Source: Lachnospiraceae bacterium (GTDB lineage Bacteria; Bacillota; Clostridia; Lachnospirales; Lachnospiraceae). Taken from it: a DNA stretch of 64,000 nt. Positions 8,782 to 18,343 of this stretch are shown here, piece after piece (the stretch's first letter is position 1; every line of letters starts with the position of its first letter). The notes below the pieces were generated by a model. It was not told the origin of the DNA. It ran no database searches and was given only the letters and a program-made list of their open reading frames with translations. Location of the stretch: the NCBI GenBank assembly GCA_024403415.1, contig JAKSRY010000006.1, positions 1 to 64,000 on the forward strand, read 5' to 3'. Position numbers and translations under genes: made by a program.

Positions 8782-9980
8782 TCATCACCTGCCTGTCCCA
8801 TCTTTTCCATGTATCTGAACATTTTGGATGGTGCTATTATCGGAGCCTTGGATAAAGGTCCCTCTGCCGGCGGATTATTTTCACCCTTAATCCACCCGTC
8901 TATCATATTTAATAATCTATCGGCTGCCACATCGCTGTTCCATAGATTAATAATGGTATTGTATGCGTTTTCAGCCATTTTATATCTATTGTCAGAATTT
9001 TTCAAAAGAAAAATCACTGCTTCTTTCATTTTTAGATAATCGTCATTTTCATAAGCAATGCCATTTTGGTTCTGCTTGATGAGATAAGGTACCGCACCTG
9101 CGTTAACAGAAGCCACCGGAACACACCCCGAATTCATGGCTTCATTTACAACTGCTCCCCATCCTTCAAGGCAGTTCGAAGTAAAAAGCTGAATGTGACA
9201 CTTTTCCATAACCTCTCTCACCTCCTCAGGTGTCCTGAAGCCATAGAATGTAACTTTATCTTCCACATTCATATCTGCTGCCAGCTTTTTTAAGTCGCTG
9301 TCCAGTTCCCCCGAACCTACCATATGAATTTCATAATCCGGAATCCCCTCAGTGCTTTTAAGATCTGCAGCAAGTTTAATGGCAAACTCCGGGTGCTTAA
9401 GCGGCATAAATCTTCCTGCAAATATTATCCTTATGATTCCATCCGCATTCTTCTTCTCCATCAGCTTGTCAAAATCATATTTTTTGACCTCCGGAAAATA
9501 TCCGAATTTATACATCTTATCCGGGTATGCTTTGATGAGATTAAAATCCGACGCAACATATGCTCCAGCACACAAAAGATATGCCGGGCCCTTTCTGAAC
9601 TTAACATGCTCCTTATATTTAGCAAGAAGTCCCTTTGGAGATATAGCCTTCCACTGACCTTCTCTGTATATACGCTCATAAATTCTGATGGTCAGCTTAT
9701 TTCTTTTCATTCTCTCAATGACCTTATCCAGTCTAGTGGTCCAGCCTGCTATAAGCACGTCACATTCAAGAATAAGGCGGTTACACAGCTCCTCTTCCTC
9801 ATACAAACATTTAAGATATGGAATAGTAGATATATCATTGCTCCATCCCATATCTTTTCTCTCCTGCTCCATTGGCTCGGTCTGAATGAACACGAAATCT
9901 CCCTTAAGTTTCTCATACATGGAGTTACAAAAAGGAAGCTGATGATGATTTATATAATTTGATAAAAATACAATCTTCAT
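8778..9980 (-). CDS. Glycosyltransferase family 4 (GT-B)
   Basis: About 400 residues from the ATG at 9980, which has GGAG six bases upstream (a further ATG at 9992 lies within that ribosome site and is less likely). N-terminal Rossmann domain MKIVFLSNYINHH; C-terminal donor domain with FAGRFMPLKHPE and the retaining-transferase E-x7-E motif in EGWGAVVNEAMNSG. Part of the surface polysaccharide cluster; the linkage is unknown. Ends with a 4-base overlap with the next transferase gene. Confidence 0.9.
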   Translation of the reverse strand: MKIVFLSNYINHHQLPFCNSMYEKLKGDFVFIQTEPMEQERKDMGWSNDISTIPYLKCLYEEEELCNRLILECDVLIAGWTTRLDKVIERMKRNKLTIRIYERIYREGQWKAISPKGLLAKYKEHVKFRKGPAYLLCAGAYVASDFNLIKAYPDKMYKFGYFPEVKKYDFDKLMEKKNADGIIRIIFAGRFMPLKHPEFAIKLAADLKSTEGIPDYEIHMVGSGELDSDLKKLAADMNVEDKVTFYGFRTPEEVREVMEKCHIQLFTSNCLEGWGAVVNEAMNSGCVPVASVNAGAVPYLIKQNQNGIAYENDDYLKMKEAVIFLLKNSDNRYKMAENAYNTIINLWNSDVAADRLLNMIDGWIKGENNPPAEGPLSKAPIIAPSKMFRYMEKMGQAGDD

Positions 9981-10040
9981 AAAACACTCCATTCAGCGGG
10001 CAAATAACTGACACCTCTGTCGGATAAAAATACACATCTG

Positions 10041-11315
10041 CTATGCCATCATATCATCATATATTTCGAAAAGTCGCCTGCTGTTTTCTGATGGATCATA
10101 GTCTCTTTTTGCCCTTGCCGCCGCCTGATTACACTTATTTTCGACTTTTTCTGAATCAGTACTTTCAGCAAGCAGCACCGCTTTTATAAGCTCTGCTAAT
10201 TCTTCCACGTTTCCACGCTTAAAAATATATCCTTCTTTTTCAGAAATCACACTTGTAATACCACCAGCATCCGATGCGATGACAGGCATTCCAAGCAGCA
10301 TCGCTTCCGCTATTGTGTTTGGTGAATTCTCAACATATGAAGGCAGTATGAAAACATTTGCTTTAAGATACTGCTCCTTCATTGCTTCTTCTGTCAATGG
10401 TCCCAGAATTCGAACATGGTTGCTTAATTTATATTTTTTAATCAGTTTCCTCAAATACTTGCCATACTGAGGAAGCTTAATTCTCTTCTTTAACGAACTG
10501 CAGTCGATAATGCTGTTTCCTGCAACAACAATTTCAAGGTCCGGTATTTCACTCTTAACTTTTCCTGCCGCTTCAAGCAGAAAATGCATTCCCTTAAGGG
10601 GATAATCACCCTGTCCAATGAAAATTCTGTTTTTTCTAATGTTTTCAGAATTCCATTTTCCTTCGTAAAAAGATTTACGCATTGTCTCATGCATAAGATA
10701 ATATTTTCTGTCAGGATTAATTTTTTTCGTAAAATTTTTATCAAAATCGGTGCGTCCGGTAACACATCCTGCTATTTTCAACAGTTTTCTTTCATTCTCA
10801 GCCCTAAGCATAAACTTGCTCTGCTGTTCGGTAAGTGAATCCTTCTTTAATACATCCCTGAAGGTTGCTCCCTTTTGAACCTTCTCCGGAATATTTGCCA
10901 TATAATCTTCGGCTATTAATGTACATATACCCTGAATTCCGACAAGTGTTTTAGATGGATCCCCAAAAACTTTTGCAGAAGCAAGGCCGTGTGGAAACTC
11001 TGTCCCAAATATATGCAAAATATCAGGCTTAAATTCTTCTATTATATTTTTGAATTCTTCTTCGAGTGCTGCGTCATAAATATACGGGGTATTCAAATCT
11101 TCCTTAAACGGAAAGCACTTTATATTTCTGACATATAAAGGTTCAATACTGCTGTCCTTTGAAACAGGAAATGCAACTGCAAGCTCATACCCGCCCATTT
11201 CTCCATTCATTTTGTTAAATATGCCCGAAAGCCATCCCTCTCTGTTGGAATACGGAAGTCCAAGCTGCATGGCTATGTCAGGAAGCATTAAGTTTACTAC
11301 CCACAATATTTTCAT
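10041..11315 (-). CDS. Glycosyltransferase family 4 (GT-B)
   Basis: 424 residues. N-terminal half begins MKILWVVNLMLPD; the C-terminal donor domain has FIGQGDYPLKGMHFLLEAA and the E-x7-E signature in VENSPNTIAEAM, followed by PVIASDAGG. A retaining, nucleotide-sugar-dependent transferase for surface polysaccharide. The ATG shares one base with the stop codon of the upstream family-2 transferase (TAATG), implying translational coupling. A 60-base gap separates it from the next transferase. Confidence 0.9.
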   Translation of the reverse strand: MKILWVVNLMLPDIAMQLGLPYSNREGWLSGIFNKMNGEMGGYELAVAFPVSKDSSIEPLYVRNIKCFPFKEDLNTPYIYDAALEEEFKNIIEEFKPDILHIFGTEFPHGLASAKVFGDPSKTLVGIQGICTLIAEDYMANIPEKVQKGATFRDVLKKDSLTEQQSKFMLRAENERKLLKIAGCVTGRTDFDKNFTKKINPDRKYYLMHETMRKSFYEGKWNSENIRKNRIFIGQGDYPLKGMHFLLEAAGKVKSEIPDLEIVVAGNSIIDCSSLKKRIKLPQYGKYLRKLIKKYKLSNHVRILGPLTEEAMKEQYLKANVFILPSYVENSPNTIAEAMLLGMPVIASDAGGITSVISEKEGYIFKRGNVEELAELIKAVLLAESTDSEKVENKCNQAAARAKRDYDPSENSRRLFEIYDDMMA

Positions 11316-12133
11316 TATTGACTATTTTTTCCTTTATAAATCAGTTTCTTTAAGCTGTTATATAACTTTGCGGTCTTTTGATTATTCGATATCGCACTTC
11401 TTAATGGTGCAAGTGTAACTGCCATAATCAGACGATACTTAAAGAGCTGCCCTTTGGACATATACTGTCCGGTAATATCCTTATGCTCTTTCTTTGACAG
11501 CTTGAGATTTTTCTTTGTCTCTGAAAAGCCGTCACCTTCATAATCCACAATTGTATAGTCCACGTATCTCATAGGTGTCTTTTTTTCAAAAAAGCACCAG
11601 AGGAACTGTTCATAATCTGCCCTTATTTTATATTCGGTTCTGAAATTATGCTCTGAAACCAGCTCTCGCCTAAAGAACGAGGTCTGGTGACAGGGAACAT
11701 TTCTGTAACAGGCAAAGGCATCTATTTGGGGATTGGACATTACCTGCTGCCCCGTCGTTCTCTGAATAATATTTCCATATATTATTCCCGGACGCTTCCC
11801 TTCCTCATATTCATTAACAACTGAATCTATTGTTGAAAGAACTGTATCTGAATTAAAATAATCACCACAATTCAAAAAATAAACATATTCTCCGGTAGCA
11901 AATTCTATCCCCTGATTCATTGCATCATAAATGCCGGTATCCTTTTGAGACTTAATGTTTATCTTCTCACAGTTCAGACTTTCAAGCCTTTTAACAGAAT
12001 CATCACTGCTTTGTCCGTCTTTAACTATTATTTCATAGTTATCGTAGTCCTGACCCAGAATGCTTTCTACTGTCTTTATCAGTTTTTCGCCTGCATTTAG
12101 GGTAACTACTATGATTGAAAATCTTTTATCCAT
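11315..12133 (-). CDS. Glycosyltransferase family 2 (WcaA/WcaE-like)
   Basis: 272 residues, GT-A fold: FSIIVVTLNAGEKLIKTVESI, KDGQSSDDSV, then KDTGIYDAMNQGI and a DxD-equivalent FLNCGDYF. The DTGIYDAMN block is typical of colanic-acid-type family-2 transferases. The usual acidic DxD is replaced by CGD at the metal site, which is common in this subgroup. Begins 1 base after the epsG-like gene and overlaps the following family-4 gene by one base. Confidence 0.88.
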   Translation of the reverse strand: MDKRFSIIVVTLNAGEKLIKTVESILGQDYDNYEIIVKDGQSSDDSVKRLESLNCEKINIKSQKDTGIYDAMNQGIEFATGEYVYFLNCGDYFNSDTVLSTIDSVVNEYEEGKRPGIIYGNIIQRTTGQQVMSNPQIDAFACYRNVPCHQTSFFRRELVSEHNFRTEYKIRADYEQFLWCFFEKKTPMRYVDYTIVDYEGDGFSETKKNLKLSKKEHKDITGQYMSKGQLFKYRLIMAVTLAPLRSAISNNQKTAKLYNSLKKLIYKGKNSQ

Positions 12134-12134
12134 A

Positions 12135-13259
12135 CTAACTTACCATTGACAAAATAGGTACCATATCATGATACAAAAAGGTCTGATATGGAAGAATTCT
12201 GAGTCCGTCTGCGGGTGCTTTCGTAACTAAAAACATTCCAAAATAAAGGATTGCCACTACGATTACTCCACCCGTCACTACTCTTCTTACTGTCTTATTT
12301 TCGATGCGCTTAATTAATGCCGGGATAAAAAGTATCTGCGTTATATTAAGATAATATCCCATCCTTGAAATCGAAGGTAAAAACGAGCAGCAGGTATATA
12401 AAACGAGCGCTCCAAGATTACAGTAAAAATAGAACAATAGCTTTCTGTCGTTTTTGACATGGGATTTGAACAGACACAATGCCAACATTAATACAGCCAC
12501 ACATCTTACTATATTAATAATGCTTGTACCCCCATCAAGATACTCTGTTTCTTCATAAGTCGGATATATATACAGAAACAGCTTCATATAAAAATCTTTG
12601 AAAAAGAAAAAGGTACTGCAAAATGCGGCCGCCAGCACAAGCATATAGCTTTTCCACCTGATCTGCGCCAAAAAATAAAATGGAATAACAATAAGCAAAG
12701 ACTTATGGAACGTAGCACCAACAAGTATTACAACAATGAATTTAATCCATTCTTTTCGCAAGACAAGAGGTATTGAAGCAACAGCTATGGCAAGAGCAAA
12801 ATAATATCTTATGGTACTGAATGTCTGGAAGTAACAGCCAAGAGTCATAAACAAAAAGAAGCTCATAAAAAACCACTCTGACTGTCTGTACATTGCTCTT
12901 AAGAATAAAAACAGGGTAACTGCAGCAAACACTGCGAACATCAAAAGATAATTTTCATTAAAACCTGACAATACATATATGATTATGCATACAAGATTAA
13001 AACCGGGTTCGGTCGGCACCACGGTTTCAGTAACCAATTTACATCTGATAAGATGAAAATATTCAACATACTGTGCATAATCATTACCCACATTTAGACG
13101 AAGTGCCGAAACAGTGAACAACGCCAAAAACAGACAGACCAAAACCAAGCCGTTAATTGTCTGCTGTTTTGAATAACCATATCTTATTTTAATATTCTCT
13201 CTGTTAATCATCAGTGAAAGAAGAACCGTCACCAACGTCAGCACCGAATATACTATCAT
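12135..13259 (-). CDS. EpsG-family polysaccharide polymerase-like membrane protein
   Basis: 374 residues with about ten membrane segments and the EpsG pattern near the N-terminus (LRLNVGNDYAQYVEYF, then EPGFNLV and the FSTIRYYFALAI block). EpsG proteins are thought to polymerise or assist assembly of exopolysaccharide repeat units outside the membrane; this is the only polymerase candidate in the cluster. Overlaps the upstream family-2 transferase gene by 4 bases (ATGA). Confidence 0.85.
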   Translation of the reverse strand: MIVYSVLTLVTVLLSLMINRENIKIRYGYSKQQTINGLVLVCLFLALFTVSALRLNVGNDYAQYVEYFHLIRCKLVTETVVPTEPGFNLVCIIIYVLSGFNENYLLMFAVFAAVTLFLFLRAMYRQSEWFFMSFFLFMTLGCYFQTFSTIRYYFALAIAVASIPLVLRKEWIKFIVVILVGATFHKSLLIVIPFYFLAQIRWKSYMLVLAAAFCSTFFFFKDFYMKLFLYIYPTYEETEYLDGGTSIINIVRCVAVLMLALCLFKSHVKNDRKLLFYFYCNLGALVLYTCCSFLPSISRMGYYLNITQILFIPALIKRIENKTVRRVVTGGVIVVAILYFGMFLVTKAPADGLRILPYQTFLYHDMVPILSMVS

Positions 13260-14038
13260 AATGTTTTGCCTTCTTTTATCCCTTTGCGAAGCAGTGAAAA
13301 TGCTTTTATAAGAGAAATTTCTTTTAGCATTGTCGATTTATTTTTTAAGAGAAACCTTAGTCCAAATACCGAAGCAGCCTTTCCATACAGGAAGTGATAC
13401 AATACCCCTCTGTCAAAGAAGAACTTTTCAGAGTATCCCTTAAACCATGTAGACTCTCTGTAGGTTTCCTGTCCAAGCAGCGCAGTTTCCGAATACATTA
13501 ACAAACCTTTTTTTAAGCAGTCATGTAAAAATAAGGAATCTTCTCCGTTACTGTATTTTGCACCACCGCCAAACAGGGTTGAATATCGTATCCCGTTGTC
13601 TATTATGTCTTTTCTTCGCACAGCAATTGCATACGCCGGATATCTTCCGTAATTCTTCCAGGTTATCTGATGCGAATCCGTATTATAATAGGTTCTTCTT
13701 CTTTCATCTACATCAAAATTAAAAGTCAGTACCGATGCATCTTTTTTAGATTCAAATGCCTCAAGTACCGCTTCTTCATAACCATCTGTATATACAATAT
13801 CCTCATCGGAAAACAACAGTATATCAGCTGTTGAATTATCAATAGCCAGATTTCTTGAAAGACCAACTCCTCTTTCATTACGACTTAAGACCTTGATATT
13901 ATGACCATCAATACACAGGGCTGTTTCATCATCCTTGTCGCACTGATTTATGACAACAGCGTCACTTTTAACATTCATGGTCTTTATTAAATTCTCCGGT
14001 TCACTGTTAAGTGAAGAAATCAGCAACTGAAATGTCAT
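13256..14038 (-). CDS. Glycosyltransferase family 2 / galactosyltransferase-like
   Basis: 260 residues. A short GT-A fold lacking the classic first strand; recognisable features are RNERGVGLSRNLAIDNSTADILLFSDEDIVY (donor and metal site as SDED) and NGEDSLFLHDCLKKG. This block (G-x-G-x-SRN...DEDxxY) is typical of capsule/EPS transferases of low-GC Gram-positives. Lies 10 bases after the Wzz-like gene and overlaps epsG by 4 bases. Confidence 0.85.
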   Translation of the reverse strand: MTFQLLISSLNSEPENLIKTMNVKSDAVVINQCDKDDETALCIDGHNIKVLSRNERGVGLSRNLAIDNSTADILLFSDEDIVYTDGYEEAVLEAFESKKDASVLTFNFDVDERRRTYYNTDSHQITWKNYGRYPAYAIAVRRKDIIDNGIRYSTLFGGGAKYSNGEDSLFLHDCLKKGLLMYSETALLGQETYRESTWFKGYSEKFFFDRGVLYHFLYGKAASVFGLRFLLKNKSTMLKEISLIKAFSLLRKGIKEGKTL

Positions 14039-14048
14039 TCTCTTTACT

Positions 14049-15191
14049 CTATGAATAATATCTGTTTAAGTAATCTTCATCAGCTTCAGATATTATTATT
14101 CCGCTAATTTTTATATCCTGATTATTTAAGAGCGAAACCACTCTTTCCAGTTTTCTTGGCGCAGCCTTTACACCAAACGGAGTAAGTATCATAACTCCGT
14201 CTGCTTCTCTTATTTTGTCGCATACATCAGAGTTAAGGCCATCTGAATTAATAGGAATAATAGTCCATTCCTTCTCTTCCTCTTCATTGAAGAGTTCAGC
14301 ATCTTCATCAATTTCATGAACATGCCATACAAGACCCCCTGTAACATCCTTGAGGCCATCCATTGTACCACCCTCTTCCCAGTTCAGTATTCTTTCAAAA
14401 TCCTGAGCACGTAAGTCCGAATGGTCATCAACATCAATAAAAACAAGCTTTCTTCCATCCTTTAATGAATGAAGAATATTCGCCTTAAGCTCCTGCAGAT
14501 ATGGCTGTAATCCTTTTTGATACTTAGGCATAACTCCAAGCGCCTTATAATCATATCTCTTTTCAAGATCTGACTGTACATATATCGCATCATCCGTAGC
14601 AAACTTAAAACAAAGAATAATAATTGTAATTAATCCCAAAGCAATAGAACCTGCAATGCCTGAAACAAAAGTTCTGTCAGACCAGAAGACTCTGTGAGGT
14701 GGTATTGACTTAATCGTTGTAATACTCTTTAACTCATCTGATGCCTGCGCATACGCTGCCAGTCCTACCTGTACACCTTCCTGTATTTCTCTGACAGTTT
14801 TTTCACTGTCTGCAGTAATTGTGACTGTAAGAAGTCTTACATCTGATATAATTGAGGCTTCTATCGCTTCTTCGATAACTTCCTTTTCATATCCGGGTGA
14901 AAAAACCATAATAGGCGCTATCATAGGATCTGAATGAATAAGTTCATTCCAGGTATATCCGTTATAGTGCTGTATTATTTCGCCGCTTTCATCAACAGCA
15001 AATCTTATATAAAGCTTTGATTCTGCCTGGTACTCTACCGGCATATTAATGGATTTAACCACCTGATAGGCAAGTCCTCCAAGAAATGCTCCAATTACAA
15101 ACATAAGCACTATTATTACTATTTTTTTCTTAAAAAACAAAGCCAGTCTTTTCAAGTCAAGACCTTCTCTGCGATATTCATTATTCTTCAT
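14049..15191 (-). CDS. Wzz/CpsC-type chain-length protein fused to a kinase-like domain without Walker A
   Basis: 380 residues. Wzz topology: membrane segment 24-44, extracytoplasmic ~45-172, second membrane segment ~176-197. After it comes a ~170-residue cytoplasmic domain. That domain resembles a BY-kinase (CpsD/Wzc) in outline: LQELKANILHSLKDGRKLVFIDVDD, then KIREADGVMILTPFGVKAAPRKLERVV and IKISGIIIS, ending in NRYYS where BY-kinases carry a tyrosine cluster. No P-loop (GxxGxGKT) is visible, so ATP use is unlikely. Wzz proteins control polysaccharide chain length. No separate tyrosine kinase or CpsB phosphatase lies nearby. Its start overlaps the sugar-phosphate transferase by 11 bases. 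Confidence 0.85.
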   Translation of the reverse strand: MKNNEYRREGLDLKRLALFFKKKIVIIVLMFVIGAFLGGLAYQVVKSINMPVEYQAESKLYIRFAVDESGEIIQHYNGYTWNELIHSDPMIAPIMVFSPGYEKEVIEEAIEASIISDVRLLTVTITADSEKTVREIQEGVQVGLAAYAQASDELKSITTIKSIPPHRVFWSDRTFVSGIAGSIALGLITIIILCFKFATDDAIYVQSDLEKRYDYKALGVMPKYQKGLQPYLQELKANILHSLKDGRKLVFIDVDDHSDLRAQDFERILNWEEGGTMDGLKDVTGGLVWHVHEIDEDAELFNEEEEKEWTIIPINSDGLNSDVCDKIREADGVMILTPFGVKAAPRKLERVVSLLNNQDIKISGIIISEADEDYLNRYYS

Positions 15192-16596
15192 CAGTATTGC
15201 TGTCCTCTGTTGTTATATTTCCCTTTAAAGCTGTAGTCTGAGACTTATCGACTCCCTCAGTACTTTCAGGCTTAACAAGTATCTTAATAGTAAGAAGCAT
15301 TAACTTAATATCGAGCCATATCGAATAATTTTCGATATATGTAAGATCAAGTTTAAGTTTGTCATAAGGTGTTGTGTTATATTTTCCGTATACCTGAGCA
15401 TAACCTGCAAGTCCGGCCTTCATTTTCATTCTGAATACAAACTCCGGCATTTCCTTAACATATTGAGCTATTATTTCAGGTCTTTCAGGTCTTGGTCCTA
15501 TGAATGACATATCACCCTTCAGAATATTAAACAGCTGAGGCAGCTCGTCTATTCTGACTGCTCTGATAAACTTACCGACCGGTGTTATTCTGTCATCATT
15601 TTTAGATGCAAGCCTTGCGACTCCATCCTTTTCTGCATCCTGCCGCATGCTTCTGAATTTTAATATCTTAAACTCTTTTGCGCCTGCTGTACATCTTATC
15701 TGTTTGTAAAGAACAGGTCCTCTGTCATACAGTTTAATAATAATCGCAGTTATCAGCATAAAAGGAGATGCCAGTACAATAAGTATAAGCGAGAGAATAA
15801 TATCAAAAAATCGTTTTGTCATTCTCTGTTCAACCGATAAGGCCATCTCTCTTGTAAGAAGCAGCGGAGTATCAAACAGATGAACAAGTTCCGCACCCTT
15901 TACAAGTACATCCGGAATCTTCGGCATCATATATACTCGTATCGATTTTGAATAACAGTACTTCAAAAGTCTGTTACGCATCTTCGTATCTATATCCCAA
16001 AGCAGAATTGTTCTGTAGCCTGTATCTATTACTTCTACTATTTTTTCATAGCCTTCCCTAACATGAATACATTCAGCCACTTCAAACCTGTCGCCGCGAC
16101 TGTTAAGCTTTCCCATAATTTCATCATGCGGTCTGTCTGAATGAACAAGAAGTACTTTTCTTGGGGGATAAATAATATGATAAAGTTTATTACTAAACAG
16201 CGTCCAGATTATTGCAATCGCACACTGAATTGCAAACATAAGCAAAAAATCCGGGGCATTCAGCAGCCAGTTATTCATCAAAGATAACTGAATATACGTG
16301 ATAATATTCACAATAAGCAGTGAAACTATCTTTGATATGATAACATCCATCGGCTTCAGATAGCCTATTTTCAAGCCTCCATAGGTACTGCTGAAGAAAA
16401 ATAAAAGCAACAGATAAATGGCAATAATCAGAATATGACCATTCATGTAAAACTTAAGTCCCTGATTATAGTTATTTATTTTAGGGTAAAAGGAAACAAA
16501 CCACATATATCCATATACTGCGGTCTCCAGTGAAAGCCCTATAAGGCCCAATGCCAAGGCAAGTAATCTTTTAAATGAAGAGGTGTAATCTTTCAT
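15181..16596 (-). CDS. Undecaprenyl-phosphate sugar phosphotransferase (WbaP/WcaJ type), initiating enzyme
   Basis: 471 residues. Four or more N-terminal membrane segments (~10-135), a CoA-binding-like cytosolic domain (~145-250), a re-entrant hydrophobic segment (~267-287) and the bacterial sugar transferase domain. Seen there: FDIILSLILIVLASP, the KFRSM block, RIDELPQLFNILKGDMSFIGPRPERP and AGLAGYAQVYGKY. It transfers a sugar-1-phosphate from a nucleotide sugar to undecaprenyl phosphate, the first step of the repeat unit. The sugar (hexose, GlcNAc or a 6-deoxy sugar) cannot be told from sequence. It carries a Ser/Thr-rich C-terminal tail. Confidence 0.93.
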   Translation of the reverse strand: MKDYTSSFKRLLALALGLIGLSLETAVYGYMWFVSFYPKINNYNQGLKFYMNGHILIIAIYLLLLFFFSSTYGGLKIGYLKPMDVIISKIVSLLIVNIITYIQLSLMNNWLLNAPDFLLMFAIQCAIAIIWTLFSNKLYHIIYPPRKVLLVHSDRPHDEIMGKLNSRGDRFEVAECIHVREGYEKIVEVIDTGYRTILLWDIDTKMRNRLLKYCYSKSIRVYMMPKIPDVLVKGAELVHLFDTPLLLTREMALSVEQRMTKRFFDIILSLILIVLASPFMLITAIIIKLYDRGPVLYKQIRCTAGAKEFKILKFRSMRQDAEKDGVARLASKNDDRITPVGKFIRAVRIDELPQLFNILKGDMSFIGPRPERPEIIAQYVKEMPEFVFRMKMKAGLAGYAQVYGKYNTTPYDKLKLDLTYIENYSIWLDIKLMLLTIKILVKPESTEGVDKSQTTALKGNITTEDSNTDEE

Positions 16597-16625
16597 TTTT
16601 TCCTTTCAAGGGTAACTAATCTACC

Positions 16626-17381
16626 CTATAGTCTTCTAAATGTGGCTCTGAAAGCCCAAAAAACAAAATTATATAAGCTGCTGAAAATATTTAATTTCTC
16701 AACATTTCTGTATAAATTCCAAATACGTTTAATCGCAACCTTTTTATTTGAAGATAATGTTTTTGGTGGTCTTCTGTATATAGTCAGAACTTCCTCAAGT
16801 CCATATGCATCATAACCATTTCTCAATATCTTCCACCAGGTTGCAGTATCTTCAGACGGAACGTTAACCATCTTAATCATTTCTTTGTCTATTTTGGTAA
16901 GATCAAAGATAACGGTTGAAGTAAAAATAACAGTTCTTGATAACGCCTTCTTATAAGTCAGTTTGGAAGGCACGTGCACAATTTTGCCAGTCGGTTGAGC
17001 GGCTTCATTTCCAAATTCATATGCGGTAAAGGAAAATGCACAATCATGCTCTTTAATAAACTTAAGTTGCTTCTCCAGTTTTTCAGGAATCCAAATATCA
17101 TCGGAATCCAAAAAAGCAATATAATCGCCTGCTGCTTCTTCTATTCCCCGATTTCGGGTAAGTGCAGCCCGTACATTTTCATCCTGCTTTATCAGTTTGA
17201 TTCGTTCATCGTTAAGATACTTTTCAATAACCTTAACACTATTGTCCGAAGAACAGTCATCAACAAGTATCATCTCCCAGTTTTTATAACTTTGATTCAA
17301 CACGGAATTAATTGTGTCATCTATATATTTTTCAACATTATGAACAGGAATAATGATGCTGACCTTTATGTTTTCTGACAT
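16626..17381 (-). CDS. Glycosyltransferase family 2
   Basis: 251 residues with a textbook GT-A start: VSIIIPVHNVEKYIDDTINSV, VDDCSSDNSV and the DxD site FLDSDDIWIPEKLEKQL. Cytoplasmic, with a basic, hydrophobic C-terminus (YNFVFWAFRATFRRL) likely to touch the membrane. Its ATG shares one base with the stop of the GtrB-like gene. Donor and acceptor unknown. Confidence 0.9.
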   Translation of the reverse strand: MSENIKVSIIIPVHNVEKYIDDTINSVLNQSYKNWEMILVDDCSSDNSVKVIEKYLNDERIKLIKQDENVRAALTRNRGIEEAAGDYIAFLDSDDIWIPEKLEKQLKFIKEHDCAFSFTAYEFGNEAAQPTGKIVHVPSKLTYKKALSRTVIFTSTVIFDLTKIDKEMIKMVNVPSEDTATWWKILRNGYDAYGLEEVLTIYRRPPKTLSSNKKVAIKRIWNLYRNVEKLNIFSSLYNFVFWAFRATFRRL

Positions 17382-18310
17382 TATATTTCCTCTTTAACTA
17401 TATATTTGGGTCGATTCTTTACTTCTGTATAAGTTTTTGCAAGGTACTGTCCGACAATACCAAGACAAAACAGCTGAATTCCTGACACAAAAAGAATAAT
17501 ACATACCATTGAAGGCCAGCCTGATGTAGGATCTCCAAACACAAGAGCTCTTACAAAAACAAAGATAATTGCCACAAAAGCTATAAAACAGAAAAGACCA
17601 CCTATAAAAGCAGCAATTCCGAGAGGAGCCGTGCTGAAAGAAGCAATTCCCTCAAGTGAATACATAAACAGTTTCCAGAAGGACCATTTGGTCTCTCCTT
17701 TTCTTCTTTCAACATTTTCAAATTCTATCCATTTGGTATTAAATCCTACCCATCCGAACAGACCCTTGGAAAATCTGTTATTCTCTCCAAGACTCACTAC
17801 TGCATCCGCAACCTGACGGGTCATAAGTCGATAATCTCTTGCACCGTCCATTATTTCTGTCTTGGATAATCTTTTCATTATCTTATAAAAGCGTCTTGCG
17901 AAGAAGCTTCTGATTGGCGGCTCACCCTTTCGGCTTACTCTTCTTGTTGCCACACAGTCATAACCCTCTTCGATATATGAAAACATCTCCGGAAGAAGTG
18001 ATGGTGGGTCCTGAAGATCCGCATCAAGAAAAACTACATAGTCTCCGTTTGTTTTTTCAAGTCCGGCATATATAGCTGCTTCTTTTCCAAAATTACGTGA
18101 AAAAGAAACAAGGTGCACCTTACTATCCGATTCCTTAAGTTCTTTAACTTTTAAGACCGTATCATCAGTTGATCCGTCATCTACAAAAAGAAGTTCATAA
18201 TCTATTTCTTTTTCCTTTAATACGGTTACTGCCTTAATAAATTCATCATAAAAATCTTTGATGTTTTCTTCCTCATTAAAACAGGGAACCACTGCAGACA
18301 ATACTTTCAT
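17381..18310 (-). CDS. Polyprenyl-phosphate glycosyltransferase, GtrB/DPM1-like, with two C-terminal membrane segments
   Basis: 309 residues. GT-A domain: LSAVVPCFNEEENIKDFYDEF, VDDGSTDDTV, SFSRNFGKEAAIYAGL and the metal site DADLQDPP, then two membrane segments (~230-255 and ~265-290), ending in TYTEVKNRPKYIVKEEI. This architecture loads a sugar onto undecaprenyl phosphate for use outside the membrane, e.g. for side-branch decoration. The acceptor-side GT-C partner may be one of the nearby multi-spanning proteins (inference). Starts 33 bases after the TPM-protein gene. Confidence 0.9.
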   Translation of the reverse strand: MKVLSAVVPCFNEEENIKDFYDEFIKAVTVLKEKEIDYELLFVDDGSTDDTVLKVKELKESDSKVHLVSFSRNFGKEAAIYAGLEKTNGDYVVFLDADLQDPPSLLPEMFSYIEEGYDCVATRRVSRKGEPPIRSFFARRFYKIMKRLSKTEIMDGARDYRLMTRQVADAVVSLGENNRFSKGLFGWVGFNTKWIEFENVERRKGETKWSFWKLFMYSLEGIASFSTAPLGIAAFIGGLFCFIAFVAIIFVFVRALVFGDPTSGWPSMVCIILFVSGIQLFCLGIVGQYLAKTYTEVKNRPKYIVKEEI

Positions 18311-18343
18311 AAAATCTCCATTTCATACAAACGCTGCGTCAAA

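Noticed and set aside
9324..9962. 212-codon open frame on plus strand
   Set aside because: Exact antisense of the family-4 glycosyltransferase, which has strong motifs; no ribosome site.
10008..10023. Short hairpin (CTGACA/TGTCGG) between two glycosyltransferases as terminator
   Set aside because: Only 6 bp with a wobble and no T-run; the genes are probably co-transcribed.
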